NCBI RefSeq assembly: GCF_009617875.1 | Contig: NZ_BLAV01000001.1 | Span: 3,038,001-3,102,000, forward strand | Direction of reading: 5' to 3' | DNA length: 64,000 bases | Source: Prolixibacter sp. NT017 | GTDB taxonomy: Bacteria > Bacteroidota > Bacteroidia > Bacteroidales > Prolixibacteraceae | Shown here: one piece after another, positions 25,861 through 34,932 of the stretch | Position numbering within the stretch: position 1 is the stretch's first letter | How the letters are laid out: the number at the start of each line of letters is the position of its first letter | Program-made: the position numbers and the translations under genes | Notes under the pieces: generated by a model | Told to the model about the DNA's origin: nothing | Database searches by the model: none | The model's input: the letters and a program-made list of their open reading frames with translations, nothing else

Positions 25861-26712
25861 CTACCAATCCTTTTCAACCTTACGCTGCTGCGCCTTTGTC
25901 GCTTTCAGCTTACGCACTTTTTCCTGTGTTTTTCGCTCATCGTTTTGCAGGGCCTGCAACATCTGCTCGGCATTTTGTTTCGAGATCTTGTTCTGCTGAG
26001 GTTGCTGCTGTTGCTGCTGATTTTGGTTTTGGTTTTGGTTCTGTTTATTCTGGTTTTGCTTGTTTTGATCTTGTTTATTCTTATCCTGATTCTGTTTGTC
26101 CTTATTGTTCTTGTTCTGGTCTTTGTTTTGTTTGTTCTTATCCTGGTTGTTCTTGTTATTCTTGTCTTTGTTGTTCTTATTCTGTTGGTTCTGTTTATTC
26201 TTGTTCTTGTTTTTCTGCTGCTGCTTCAATTTTTCCGCGTAAGCGAGATTGTACTTGGTTTCCATATCGTTCGGATTCAACCGCAACGACTTTTTATAGG
26301 CATCGATACTCTCGTCAATCTTTTTCTGCGCCAGCAACGAATTTCCCAGGTTATGGTAGACCATTGCCTTATCCTTGGTATTGTCGGTCTCTTTGGCCAG
26401 CTGCTCAAACTGTTCGGCCGCTTTTCCGGGCTTGGCCTGCTTGTAGGTGGCATCCGCCAGATTGAATTTCCACTTGAAATCGTTGGGCTTCTCCTGCAGC
26501 GCTCTGCGATAAGCCACTTCGGCCTTGCTGAAGTTGACTGTGTCGAGACTGGCTGTGTCCTGTAATCCTTTTTCGAAAAAACTATTTCCTTCCCGGATGT
26601 ATTTCCGCTCTTTCTGCGCAAATACCGGAACCGCGAGGAATAGAATCATCGCCATGAGAACGATTTGCCTCATCCGCACTTTATTTTCCGACATGAATGT
26701 TTTCACGTTCAT
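25861..26712 (-). CDS. batC: BatC TPR protein with Asn/Gln/Lys low-complexity region
   Basis: The protein has 283 residues; an internal ATG at 26673 would start directly at the signal peptide (MRQIVLMAMILFL). TPR units occupy about residues 35-150. They are followed by about 80 residues made almost only of Asn, Gln, Lys and Asp, and by a basic C-terminal helix. BatC is the periplasmic TPR partner of the BatA/BatB VWA proteins. The low-complexity tract is coded by irregular AAN/CAN codons and is likely to vary in length between strains. It starts 20 bases after batB. Confidence 0.9.
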   Translation of the reverse strand: MNVKTFMSENKVRMRQIVLMAMILFLAVPVFAQKERKYIREGNSFFEKGLQDTASLDTVNFSKAEVAYRRALQEKPNDFKWKFNLADATYKQAKPGKAAEQFEQLAKETDNTKDKAMVYHNLGNSLLAQKKIDESIDAYKKSLRLNPNDMETKYNLAYAEKLKQQQKNKNKNKQNQQNKNNKDKNNKNNQDKNKQNKDQNKNNKDKQNQDKNKQDQNKQNQNKQNQNQNQNQQQQQQPQQNKISKQNAEQMLQALQNDERKTQEKVRKLKATKAQQRKVEKDW

Positions 26713-26732
26713 TATATCTAAATCCTTCTCTG

Positions 26733-27767
26733 TTATTTAAATAAACTGTAATTTTTCAACCACCTGTTTTTCCTGTCGAGCACGAGGAAATCGATCAAAA
26801 TCAATGCCAGAGCCATGATTAGGAAATACCCATATTGGTCTTCATAATCGGAATACACCCGCGATTCAATTTCCGCTTTTTGCAGCTTGTTCAACTCGTC
26901 GAACAAAGTATTCAATCCGATCTGTGCATTGTTGGCCCGGATATACGTTCCTCCTCCCGCATCCGCAATTTCGGTCAGCATCTTCTGATCCAACTTCGTA
27001 ATAATCGTGTTCCCTTGGCTGTCCTTCCGGTAACCTTGTTCTCCGTTGGGCAACGTAACCGGAATCGGTGCTCCTTCGGGAAGTCCCATTCCAATGGTGT
27101 TGACAGTGATTCCTTTTTCGTACGCCGCTTTGGCTGCCGCAACCGGATTATCTTCATGGTTTTCACCGTCGGTAATCACAATGATGGTTTTATTTCCCTC
27201 GAAATTCGGCGAGAACGAACGGGCTGCCAGGTTGATGGCTGCTCCAATGGCTGTTCCCTGCACCGGAACCATATTGGTATTTACCGAACTCAAAAACAGT
27301 TTTGCCGACGCATAATCGGTCGTAATCGGTAACTGAATATAAGCCTGCCCAGCAAACACGATCAACCCGATTTTATCCTGGTTGAGCCGGTCGGTCAATT
27401 TGGCAATGGCTCTTTTCGCCCGGTCCAGCCTATCGGGTTTAATGTCCTGAGCCAGCATACTGTTCGATACATCGAGGGCAATCATGATCTCGATTCCCTT
27501 GCGTTTTACTGTTTTTAGTTTCGAGCCAAACTGCGGACGAGCGACTCCGACAATTATAAATGCCAAAGCCAGCATCCATATCCAGAATTTCACTACCGGA
27601 CGACCGTTCGACACGTTGGGCATCAAACCAGCCAGCAACTCCGGATTTCCAAATTTGCGAATGGCTCTACGTCGTCCTCTTCTGGCCAGCCAAAAGACGA
27701 TGGCAAATGCCGGTATCACCAGCAAGAGGTATAAATATTCGGGATTTGCGAACCTAAATGATTCCAT
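26733..27767 (-). CDS. batB: BatB, VWA-domain membrane protein
   Basis: The 344-residue protein has an N-terminal membrane helix (about 11-28), a second at about 62-76, and a von Willebrand A domain with a complete MIDAS (DVSNS at 99-103, with a later Thr and an ITDGENHED segment). A C-terminal membrane helix lies near 318-335. The VWA domain should face the periplasm and bind a metal-dependent partner. Order and orientation match the bat operon. Confidence 0.93.
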   Translation of the reverse strand: MESFRFANPEYLYLLLVIPAFAIVFWLARRGRRRAIRKFGNPELLAGLMPNVSNGRPVVKFWIWMLALAFIIVGVARPQFGSKLKTVKRKGIEIMIALDVSNSMLAQDIKPDRLDRAKRAIAKLTDRLNQDKIGLIVFAGQAYIQLPITTDYASAKLFLSSVNTNMVPVQGTAIGAAINLAARSFSPNFEGNKTIIVITDGENHEDNPVAAAKAAYEKGITVNTIGMGLPEGAPIPVTLPNGEQGYRKDSQGNTIITKLDQKMLTEIADAGGGTYIRANNAQIGLNTLFDELNKLQKAEIESRVYSDYEDQYGYFLIMALALILIDFLVLDRKNRWLKNYSLFK

Positions 27768-27840
27768 TTTTCCTTTTAATTTCTTGACTAAAATTCTTCA
27801 ACACCACCGGGCCAGGCCCTCTTTCTCTCAGGCTTCTTTC

Positions 27841-28833
27841 TTACGGAATATTCCTGAAAATCGTGTTCTTCAGGAACACCAGCAACAGCGTCAGTAACAG
27901 GGCCGGAAGAGCAAAACGTTCGAATTCCTCCGTCTTCCTGCTGAACTGCTTCACATCTATTTTCGATTTTTCCAGTTTGTCAATCTCTTTGTAAATTTCT
28001 TTCAACTTGGCATTATCGGTGGCCCGGAAGTATTCCCCTCCGGTAATCGACGCGATTTGTTTCAACATTGGTTCATCAATCTTCACCTGCATTTGCCTCA
28101 TCTGGGTACCGAAGGGAGTCTGTACCGGATAAGGCGCCGTGCCAATCGAGCCGATTCCGATAGTGTAAACACGAACTCCAAATGTTTTGGCAATTTCGGC
28201 TGCGGTAACCGGCGCAATTTCGCCGCGGTTATTCTCACCATCGGTCAACAGAATTACCACTTTGCTTTTGGCTTTACTGTCCTTCAAACGAGCTACGGCT
28301 GTTGCCAACCCCTCCCCGATAGCTGTTCCGTCCTCGATCATCCCGGTATGGATATCCTTGAACAGGTTAATCAATACCGCATGATCGGTTGTCAACGGAC
28401 ACTGCGTAAAACTCTCGCCGGCAAAAACCACCAGGCCAATCCGGTCGTAAGGTCGGCCGGAAATAAACTGAATGGCGATATTTTTGGCAGCATCCAACCG
28501 GTCAGGCTGAAAGTCACGTGCCAGCATCGAACTGGAAATATCGAGTGCCATAACAATATCGATTCCTTCGGTGGTGGCATTCTCCCAGCTGGAAGTCGAC
28601 TGCGGGCGGGCCAGTGCCATAATCAATAACGATAACACGCCCAACTTCAATACAAAAAGCAGATGACGCAGATAATGCTTCCACGTGCGGGGTGCCCCCT
28701 CAAAACCTTTCAGTGTCGATAATTGAATGCTTGCCCGCGATTTCTTCTGCTGCCACACATACCAGACAATCATCGGTATGAACAGCAGAAAAAGATAGAA
28801 AAATGCGGGATGTGCGTATGTTATCTGACTCAT
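27841..28833 (-). CDS. batA: BatA, VWA-domain membrane protein
   Basis: The 330-residue protein has membrane helices at about 9-27, 57-75 and 303-325 and a VWA domain with MIDAS DISSS at 98-102 and LLTDGENN later. It is a paralogue of BatB. The start codon overlaps the stop of the upstream gene by four bases (ATGA), indicating translational coupling. BatA and BatB are taken to form the VWA core of the Bat complex in the inner membrane. Confidence 0.93.
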   Translation of the reverse strand: MSQITYAHPAFFYLFLLFIPMIVWYVWQQKKSRASIQLSTLKGFEGAPRTWKHYLRHLLFVLKLGVLSLLIMALARPQSTSSWENATTEGIDIVMALDISSSMLARDFQPDRLDAAKNIAIQFISGRPYDRIGLVVFAGESFTQCPLTTDHAVLINLFKDIHTGMIEDGTAIGEGLATAVARLKDSKAKSKVVILLTDGENNRGEIAPVTAAEIAKTFGVRVYTIGIGSIGTAPYPVQTPFGTQMRQMQVKIDEPMLKQIASITGGEYFRATDNAKLKEIYKEIDKLEKSKIDVKQFSRKTEEFERFALPALLLTLLLVFLKNTIFRNIP

Positions 28834-29870
28834 GATTTTCTTCTTCCCTTTTTATCCGACAAATCAATGGTAATCTCCTCATCGCCGTTGTCTTCATCGT
28901 TTTCTTCTTCCTCTTCCTCGGGCGATTTCTCTTCTATTTTCGTTTGGTTGACGAAGAAATAGGCATTGGCCAGTGTCATCTGGTTATCATCTTCCACCGG
29001 AATGAATTTGGCAAACTTCACCAAATCCGCCAGTTCCAGAATTTCCTTCAGCTGCTTGTACGATTTTTCATCCAGCTTCACGGTATCGTACTTCAGCGCA
29101 ACCATGATTTCATCGGTAGTTTTTTCCATGGCCGTCACGTCGAAACGTCCTTCCAGGTATTCCCGCAAGGTATCGGTAATGCGGCTGTAGTATTCTTTTA
29201 CATGGTCATGCTGCCAGAGTTTCTGCTCTTTGATTTCGTCCAGCTTGCGCAAAGCAACACGATAAGGCGGCTCTTTCGGCTTCGGCGGCTTTTGGAACAG
29301 CGGCAGCTTCTTCTTCCTGCGGCGAATCGCATAAATCAGCAGGAAGATGATGGCCAAAATCAATATGCCACCAAACAACCACGGTGCAATTTCTTTCAGC
29401 GTTACCGGTGCATCGAACGGCTTTTTGATATCCGCCGGCCCTTTTTTCAAATCCACTTTAGGAACCTGTACAAACAGACTCAGACTATTAGTATGAACTG
29501 AATCAGTCAGCTGATCGTACTTCAGTTTAAACCAAACCGGTGGAATTGGATGCGGTCCGCTGTCGAATGCAGTGATCAAAAAGTCCTGCCGCAACATAAT
29601 CCGACGGCCTTCCATCTTGATGGTATCAATCGGGGTGCGTTGCAGCACTTCGATAGATTTGCCGATGCTGTCGGGTATTTGTGGAAACTGAATCTTCGGA
29701 CCGATATTCTGTTCCAGCTCCAGGTTCAGGTGAATCTGGTCGCCCAGCAGAATCGTATCACGGTCGAGCGTGGCACGTGCCTTTATTTCCTGCGCCTGTA
29801 CACCCGATGCTACTATCAGCAACAGGGCCAAGACGAAGGTTATATGTTTCATCGTTCGTGTAACGTTCAT
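28830..29870 (-). CDS. Bat-operon membrane protein (BatD-like, unnamed)
   Basis: The 346-residue protein has a Sec signal peptide (ending after VQAQ near residue 27) and a periplasmic beta-rich domain of about 130 residues (TILLGDQIHLNLELEQ) resembling the first BatD repeat. A membrane helix lies near 163-183, then a basic stretch and a cytoplasmic helical domain. The C-terminal tail from about 315 is extremely acidic (runs of Glu/Asp). This position between the DUF58 gene and batA is standard in Bacteroidota, but no function has been established. It starts 3 bases after the DUF58 stop. Confidence 0.8.
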   Translation of the reverse strand: MNVTRTMKHITFVLALLLIVASGVQAQEIKARATLDRDTILLGDQIHLNLELEQNIGPKIQFPQIPDSIGKSIEVLQRTPIDTIKMEGRRIMLRQDFLITAFDSGPHPIPPVWFKLKYDQLTDSVHTNSLSLFVQVPKVDLKKGPADIKKPFDAPVTLKEIAPWLFGGILILAIIFLLIYAIRRRKKKLPLFQKPPKPKEPPYRVALRKLDEIKEQKLWQHDHVKEYYSRITDTLREYLEGRFDVTAMEKTTDEIMVALKYDTVKLDEKSYKQLKEILELADLVKFAKFIPVEDDNQMTLANAYFFVNQTKIEEKSPEEEEEENDEDNGDEEITIDLSDKKGRRKS

Positions 29871-29873
29871 TGA

Positions 29874-30749
29874 TTATTGTTCTCTTTTCTTAAACAGTGA
29901 AACAAGCGATTTCACATAGTCATCACGGGTGTTGATTCCGACATAGTCGACGCCTGAACGCTTCATCATAATGTCGAGCTTCGTGCGGTAGTCGTTCCAC
30001 CATTTATGATAAGTTTCCCGCACTTTCCGGCTCGATGAATCCACCCACAGGTATTCGCCCGATTCGGCATCTTTGAATTTCACCATGCCTATAGAAGGTA
30101 ACTCAGTTTCCCGTTCATCGTAAATCTGCAGTCCCACCACATCGTGTTTGCTGTTGGCAATACGAATCGCTTTTTCCAACTCCGGATTGTTATCCATGAA
30201 ATCGGAAATCACAAATGCCGTCACCCGGCGTTTCATCACGTTAGTGAGATATTGCATTGCCTGAGCGATGTCGGTTTGCTTCGATTCGGGCTGAAATTCG
30301 ATGAGCTCCCGGATAATGCGCAACGTATGTGTCCGGCCTTTTTTCGGTGGAATGAACTTCTCGATTTTATCGGAAAAGAAAATCACGCCAATCTTATCGT
30401 TATTGGAAATAGCCGAAAACGAGAGAATCGCACCGATTTCGGTAATCACATTCTTCTTCAGCTTTTCAGCTGTACCGAATTCACGCGAACCACTCACGTC
30501 GATCATCAACATCACGGTCAGCTCCCGCTCCTCTTCAAATACCTTAATGAAAGGCTTGTTGTACCGGGCCGTTACGTTCCAGTCGATGCTCCGCACATCG
30601 TCGCCAAACTGGTATTCACGCACTTCACTAAAGGCCATACCGCGACCTTTGAAAGCACTGTGATACTCCCCGGCAAAAATATTGCGGGACAATCCCCGTG
30701 TCTTTATCTCAATTTTCCGAACTTTCTTTAACAGGTCCGATGTTTCCAC
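29874..30749 (-). CDS. DUF58 domain protein of the MoxR/Bat operon
   Basis: The 291-residue protein has no signal peptide. The DUF58 core is seen in GEYHSAFKGRGMAFSEVREYQFGDDVRSIDWNVTA-type sequence around residues 27-61, followed by a VWA-like fold with DVSGS at 84-88. DUF58 proteins partner MoxR AAA+ ATPases in the cytoplasm and are thought to deliver or recruit VWA clients. It lies between moxR and the unnamed bat gene. Confidence 0.9.
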   Translation of the reverse strand: METSDLLKKVRKIEIKTRGLSRNIFAGEYHSAFKGRGMAFSEVREYQFGDDVRSIDWNVTARYNKPFIKVFEEERELTVMLMIDVSGSREFGTAEKLKKNVITEIGAILSFSAISNNDKIGVIFFSDKIEKFIPPKKGRTHTLRIIRELIEFQPESKQTDIAQAMQYLTNVMKRRVTAFVISDFMDNNPELEKAIRIANSKHDVVGLQIYDERETELPSIGMVKFKDAESGEYLWVDSSSRKVRETYHKWWNDYRTKLDIMMKRSGVDYVGINTRDDYVKSLVSLFKKREQ

Positions 30750-30821
30750 AGCACAATAACTTGTTTGTTCCTATTTCATTCCATTCAATTCTCTATTTCC
30801 CTTTCCGGGAAACCGTTATTA

Positions 30822-31817
30822 CTACGGTACCTCGACGGTATTGAGAATTTCGGAGATGATTTCTTCACTGGTCAGGTTATTGGCTTCCGCTTCGTAGCTG
30901 AGGCCGATACGGTGACGCAGTACATCGTGACTGACAGCACGGATATCTTCCGGGATGACATAACCACGACGCTTGATGAATGCGTACGATTTGGCTGCCT
31001 GCGCCAGGCTAATCGATGCACGCGGTGATGCTCCGTAGGTAATCATCTCGGCATATTTCGGCAGTCCGTGTTCTGCAGGCTGACGAGTCGAATAGACAAT
31101 ATCGACAATGTACTTCTGGATTTTCTCGTCGATGTACACATCTTTTACAATATCGCGTGCGCGGATAATGTCTTCCGGCTTCAGAATCGGCGATGCTTCG
31201 GGGAATTTCTTCAGCAGGTTTTGCTGAATAATCATCCGCTCTTCGTCTTTCTTCGGATAATCCAGAACCACTTTCAGCATGAAACGGTCGACCTGTGCTT
31301 CGGGAAGCGGATAGGTTCCTTCCTGCTCAATCGGGTTCTGTGTCGCCATTACCAGAAAGGGCTGCTCCAATTTGTAGGTATGATCACCGATGGTGATTTG
31401 TCGTTCCTGCATGGCTTCGAGCAATGCCGACTGCACTTTGGCGGGTGCCCGGTTGATCTCATCGGCCAATACAAAATTGGTAAAAATCGGGCCTTTTTTC
31501 ACCATGAACTCTTCGTTCTTCTGGCTGTATATCATGGTACCCAGTAAGTCGGCCGGCAACAGGTCGGGCGTAAACTGGATGCGGGCAAATTTGGCAGCTA
31601 CAATGTGCGAAAGGGTGTTAATCGCCAGCGTTTTTGCCAAACCGGGAACACCTTCCAGCAGAATATGCCCGTCAGACAACAATCCGATCAGCAAGCTGTC
31701 TACCAAATGCTTTTGTCCTACAATCACTTTGTTCATCTCCATGGTGATCATGTCGACGAATGAGCTCTCCTGTTGAATCCTCTCATTGAGTTCTTTAATA
31801 TCTACTGACTGATTCAT
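30822..31817 (-). CDS. moxR: MoxR-family AAA+ ATPase
   Basis: The 331-residue protein has Walker A GVPGLAKT at 56-63, Walker B ending LADE at 117-120, sensor-1 MATQNP and an arginine-finger region, all typical of MoxR. These ATPases act as chaperones for metal-dependent VWA complexes. It heads the minus-strand operon of moxR, DUF58, unnamed gene, batA, batB, batC, batD, batE and possibly mutS2. The 270-base upstream spacer holds the operon promoter, but I could not assign it confidently. Confidence 0.95.
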   Translation of the reverse strand: MNQSVDIKELNERIQQESSFVDMITMEMNKVIVGQKHLVDSLLIGLLSDGHILLEGVPGLAKTLAINTLSHIVAAKFARIQFTPDLLPADLLGTMIYSQKNEEFMVKKGPIFTNFVLADEINRAPAKVQSALLEAMQERQITIGDHTYKLEQPFLVMATQNPIEQEGTYPLPEAQVDRFMLKVVLDYPKKDEERMIIQQNLLKKFPEASPILKPEDIIRARDIVKDVYIDEKIQKYIVDIVYSTRQPAEHGLPKYAEMITYGASPRASISLAQAAKSYAFIKRRGYVIPEDIRAVSHDVLRHRIGLSYEAEANNLTSEEIISEILNTVEVP

Positions 31818-32085
31818 CCGAATATGATTTGTTTTTAATTGTCGAATAGAACTAACATGTTGTTACAATTATTCCCGTCAATGCTAACAATAATTACACC
31901 ATGTTTGTTACATACTTCCGAAAGGTTATTTTTTTAATTGAAAACTTCTTTTTTTGAATGCTTACGAAATTAATGGTTTACCGATGATTAGCCAATAACA
32001 TTTTGTTAAAAATCGTTAACCCTAAAAGCTTTGAAAGCTTCCTAAAATACTTTAATTTAAGATGCTGGAAAAATATTTTTTTACT

Positions 32086-32382
32086 ATGACCCAACGTAAA
32101 GTCATATTAACCCCCAAAGCTGAAAATGAGTTCAGTCAACTCCGGAAATTTTTGTCCGGAGAATGGTCGCCTCGGGTCGGCACCAACCTCGAGCGAAAAA
32201 TCGACTGGCTCCTGGAAAAGCTGGTCCAAAATCCGGAAAGCTTTCCAACGACGACTTCCGGTGATTATCACGTTGCCCGTCCGGGACGAACAACGTCAGT
32301 TTTTTTTACCTTTGACGACCGGGAAATCTGCATCCAATCCATTGTGGATACCCGCTTAAATCCGAAGGTAAACAATTCCTGA
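32086..32382 (+). CDS. ParE/RelE-like protein without visible antitoxin
   Basis: The protein has 98 residues from ATG 32086; ATG 32062 would add eight. The pattern LTPKAENEFSQL near the start, a central helix, and the C-terminal strands with DDREICIQSIVDTRLNP resemble the ParE/RelE toxin fold. No antitoxin-sized gene lies upstream (268-base spacer), and downstream is truA, whose ATG overlaps this stop by one base (TGATG). It is either a solitary ParE-like protein or a domesticated relative. The canonical toxin residues cannot be judged by eye. Confidence 0.65.
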   Translation: MTQRKVILTPKAENEFSQLRKFLSGEWSPRVGTNLERKIDWLLEKLVQNPESFPTTTSGDYHVARPGRTTSVFFTFDDREICIQSIVDTRLNPKVNNS

Positions 32383-33152
32383 TGCAACGATATTTTATTC
32401 AACTCGCATACGATGGAGCAAACTATCACGGCTGGCAAATCCAGCCCGGCTCTATCAGTGTGCAGGAAGTTCTGGAAAAATCAATCTCGACCATATCCCG
32501 CGAAGAAATTCACGTAACAGGCGCCGGCCGCACCGATACCGGCGTACATGCCAGCTTTTTCGTGGCTCACTTCGATGCCGAATCAGAAAACCTGGACGAT
32601 CAGCATTTCACTTTCCGGTTGAACCGGTTTCTTCCTCCCGATATTTCAGTGCAGAATATTTACAAAGTGTACGATAAAGCGCATGCCCGTTTTGATGCGA
32701 CCTACCGTACATATCAGTATTTCATCACCAAGCAAAAGGACCCGTTTAGCCGGGCTTTTGCCTATCACCATTACCGGCTGCTGGACGCGGAAAAAATGAA
32801 TGAAGCAGCTCAACTTCTTTTCAACTATTCCGATTTTACCAGTTTCAGTCGCACCGGAGCGGACGCGAAAACCGGCATTTGTAAAATGATGGAAGCTTAT
32901 TGGACGGAAGAGCCTGATCGATATATTCTAACCATCAAGGCTGATCGCTTTTTGCGGAACATGGTTCGTGCCGTGGTAGGTACTATGCTCGATATTGGTA
33001 TGGGAAAAATGGAGCCGAAAGAAATTGGCCGCATTATTGAAGCGAAGGACCGCCGGGTTGCTGGCTCGAGTGCTGCCGCCCGTGGTTTATTTCTGGTAGA
33101 TATCGGTTACCCGGAAGAGATTTCGCAGGGACTGATTAGAAACCCTGGTTAA
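32382..33152 (+). CDS. truA: tRNA pseudouridine(38-40) synthase TruA
   Basis: The protein has 256 residues, a normal size. The catalytic motif GAGRTDTGVHA carries the nucleophile Asp at residue 52, and FRFLRNMVRA-type sequence (DRFLRNMVRAVVG) is in the C-terminal half. It isomerises U38-U40 in the anticodon arm of tRNAs. It is translationally coupled to the ParE-like gene through a one-base stop/start overlap, and it converges with aroE, sharing four bases. Confidence 0.97.
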   Translation: MQRYFIQLAYDGANYHGWQIQPGSISVQEVLEKSISTISREEIHVTGAGRTDTGVHASFFVAHFDAESENLDDQHFTFRLNRFLPPDISVQNIYKVYDKAHARFDATYRTYQYFITKQKDPFSRAFAYHHYRLLDAEKMNEAAQLLFNYSDFTSFSRTGADAKTGICKMMEAYWTEEPDRYILTIKADRFLRNMVRAVVGTMLDIGMGKMEPKEIGRIIEAKDRRVAGSSAAARGLFLVDIGYPEEISQGLIRNPG

Positions 33153-33898
33153 TCGCGATTCCAAATTTCCCAGGCTGCCAGCGCCTGTCCGTGGAGCATA
33201 TCCAAACCATTTTTAATGGTTGCTCCCTGCTCTTCTCCCTTTTCCAGAAAACGGGTCTTTTCAGGATTGTAAACCAAATCGTATAACAAATGTTTTTCGG
33301 TAATAAACTGATACGGAATATCCGGGAAACCTTCTGTTTTCGGGTAAGTTCCCAGCGGCGTAGTATTCACAACGACCGTATATTCTTCCATCAGACTCTC
33401 ATCTAAATCGCGGTAGCTAATTTGTCCTTCACCCTTTGGGGAACGGGAAACCAAGACCGTAGACAATCCCAGTTTCTGCAATGCCCAGACAACCGCTTTG
33501 GAAGCGCCGCCGGTTCCCAAAACCAGCGCCTTTTTATGATGCGCCTTCAACAAGGGTTGAATGGAATCGCCGAAACCGATGACGTCGGTATTAAATCCGC
33601 GCAAGCGATAAACCGCTCCTTCCCTTTCAACCCGGATGGTATTGACGGCACCGATTTCCTGCGCCGCCTCATCTACTTCATCCAGATAGGCAAAAACATC
33701 CTGCTTATACGGGATGGTAACATTCAGCCCTTTCAGTATCGGATTTTCACGAATGACAGCCGGCAACTTATCGATGTTGTCGATTTCGAAGTTTTCGTAA
33801 ACCGAATCAATCCCTTCCAGGGAGAACTTTTCAGTAAAGAATTTCTTCGAGAAAGAATGCGTCAGCGGATATCCAATGAGGCCGAATGTTTGTTTCAT
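33149..33898 (-). CDS. aroE: Shikimate dehydrogenase
   Basis: The protein has 249 residues from ATG 33898. A longer reading from 33994 adds 32 residues upstream of the conserved MKQTFGLIGYPLTHSFSKKFF start and is rejected. The catalytic Lys lies in NVTIPYKQDV, and the NADP Rossmann loop reads LGTGGASKAV. It reduces 3-dehydroshikimate in aromatic amino-acid synthesis. Its ATG overlaps the DUF368 stop by four bases, indicating coupling. Its stop codon overlaps the end of truA. Confidence 0.96.
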   Translation of the reverse strand: MKQTFGLIGYPLTHSFSKKFFTEKFSLEGIDSVYENFEIDNIDKLPAVIRENPILKGLNVTIPYKQDVFAYLDEVDEAAQEIGAVNTIRVEREGAVYRLRGFNTDVIGFGDSIQPLLKAHHKKALVLGTGGASKAVVWALQKLGLSTVLVSRSPKGEGQISYRDLDESLMEEYTVVVNTTPLGTYPKTEGFPDIPYQFITEKHLLYDLVYNPEKTRFLEKGEEQGATIKNGLDMLHGQALAAWEIWNRD

Positions 33899-34827
33899 GA
33901 CTCCTCGACAGTTTGAGCAGATTTCTCCAATAAGTATATGGTAAAGATTCCGGCAACCATTAGCAGTACGGCTACAATCACTGCCGTTGACCATGATTCG
34001 GGAATGTACCAGTCGTAACCGGAAACCACTTTCTCGCCACTTTTCTTTAACAAGATATTTCCCAATGCATCGAGTTTATACACCGGATGTTTCCAGGGCC
34101 ACAAAATTCCCATGGATCCTAAAATGAAACCGGTAAGCAACGCGATGGTTTGATCTTTGAATTTTTTGAAAACCCACGATAAGACGTGCGAAAACGCGAC
34201 CAGGCCAACTACTGCTCCGACTACAACCGGCAACAATACCATCAGGTTGAGTTCGTTAATGGAGTCGATCATCACCAGTTGGTAGTTACCCAACAGAATG
34301 AGCACGAACGAGCCGGACAATCCGGGAAGAATCATGCTACAAGCCGCCACGATACCGCAGATGAAAAGGTAGAGCAGCGAGGAATTTTCGGAAGCCGGGC
34401 TCAAAACCGAAACGGAGAAGGCAAATGCTGTTCCCACAATCAGGCTGATGACGACCGACAGACGCCACTTTTCAACTGTCTTCCCAATAAAATAGACCGA
34501 AGCCAGAATCAAGCCGAAGAAGAACGACCAGATGTAAATCGGGTAACTCTTGAACAGAAAATCGAACAACCGGGCCAGCGTCAAAATACTGATGGCAACT
34601 CCGGCAAAAACGGCCAGCAGAAAGTCGAGATTGATATGCTTTGCCAACTGACGGAATTTACCGCTCAGCAAGAGTTTAAGCGCTGTTAAATTGAAGGATT
34701 TAATGCTATCAATCAACTTTTCAAAAATGCCCGTTATCAGGGCCACTGTTCCTCCCGAAACACCAGGAATGACATTCGCGGCCCCCATGGCCAAACCTTT
34801 CGTGAACAGGTTTAAATATTTCTTCAT
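33895..34827 (-). CDS. DUF368 membrane protein, likely polyprenyl-phosphate translocase
   Basis: The 310-residue protein has about 8-9 membrane helices. The N-terminal GLAMGAANVIPGVSGGTVALITG and the later MILPGLSGSFVLILLG are the two internally related DUF368 signatures, which suggest an inverted repeat. DUF368 proteins have been linked genetically to recycling of undecaprenyl phosphate across the inner membrane. It overlaps aroE by four bases. Confidence 0.92.
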   Translation of the reverse strand: MKKYLNLFTKGLAMGAANVIPGVSGGTVALITGIFEKLIDSIKSFNLTALKLLLSGKFRQLAKHINLDFLLAVFAGVAISILTLARLFDFLFKSYPIYIWSFFFGLILASVYFIGKTVEKWRLSVVISLIVGTAFAFSVSVLSPASENSSLLYLFICGIVAACSMILPGLSGSFVLILLGNYQLVMIDSINELNLMVLLPVVVGAVVGLVAFSHVLSWVFKKFKDQTIALLTGFILGSMGILWPWKHPVYKLDALGNILLKKSGEKVVSGYDWYIPESWSTAVIVAVLLMVAGIFTIYLLEKSAQTVEES

Positions 34828-34871
34828 CGTTTATGTTAATGTTTTCAGACTTCCGGTTGGCTAAAATAGAC

Positions 34872-34900
34872 AAAAAAACGGCCGAAATCGCTTCCGGCCG
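34872..34900 (-). terminator. Intrinsic terminator of the TPR gene
   Basis: On the minus strand a 9-bp stem (34879-34887 with 34892-34900, one G-U pair) with a GCGA tetraloop is followed by seven T. It separates the TPR gene from the DUF368-aroE pair. Confidence 0.85.
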
Positions 34901-34932
34901 GATTCTGTCAGTATTTTAAAAGTTAATCATTG

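Noticed and set aside
25780..26565. Plus-strand open frame with a very hydrophobic Leu/Val repeat
   Set aside because: It is the complement of the Asn/Gln/Lys codons in batC; the apparent membrane protein is a by-product of that low-complexity tract.
33899..33994. Longer N-terminus for AroE
   Set aside because: The extra residues precede the conserved start of the family and overlap the DUF368 coding sequence; ATG 33898 gives the standard N-terminus.
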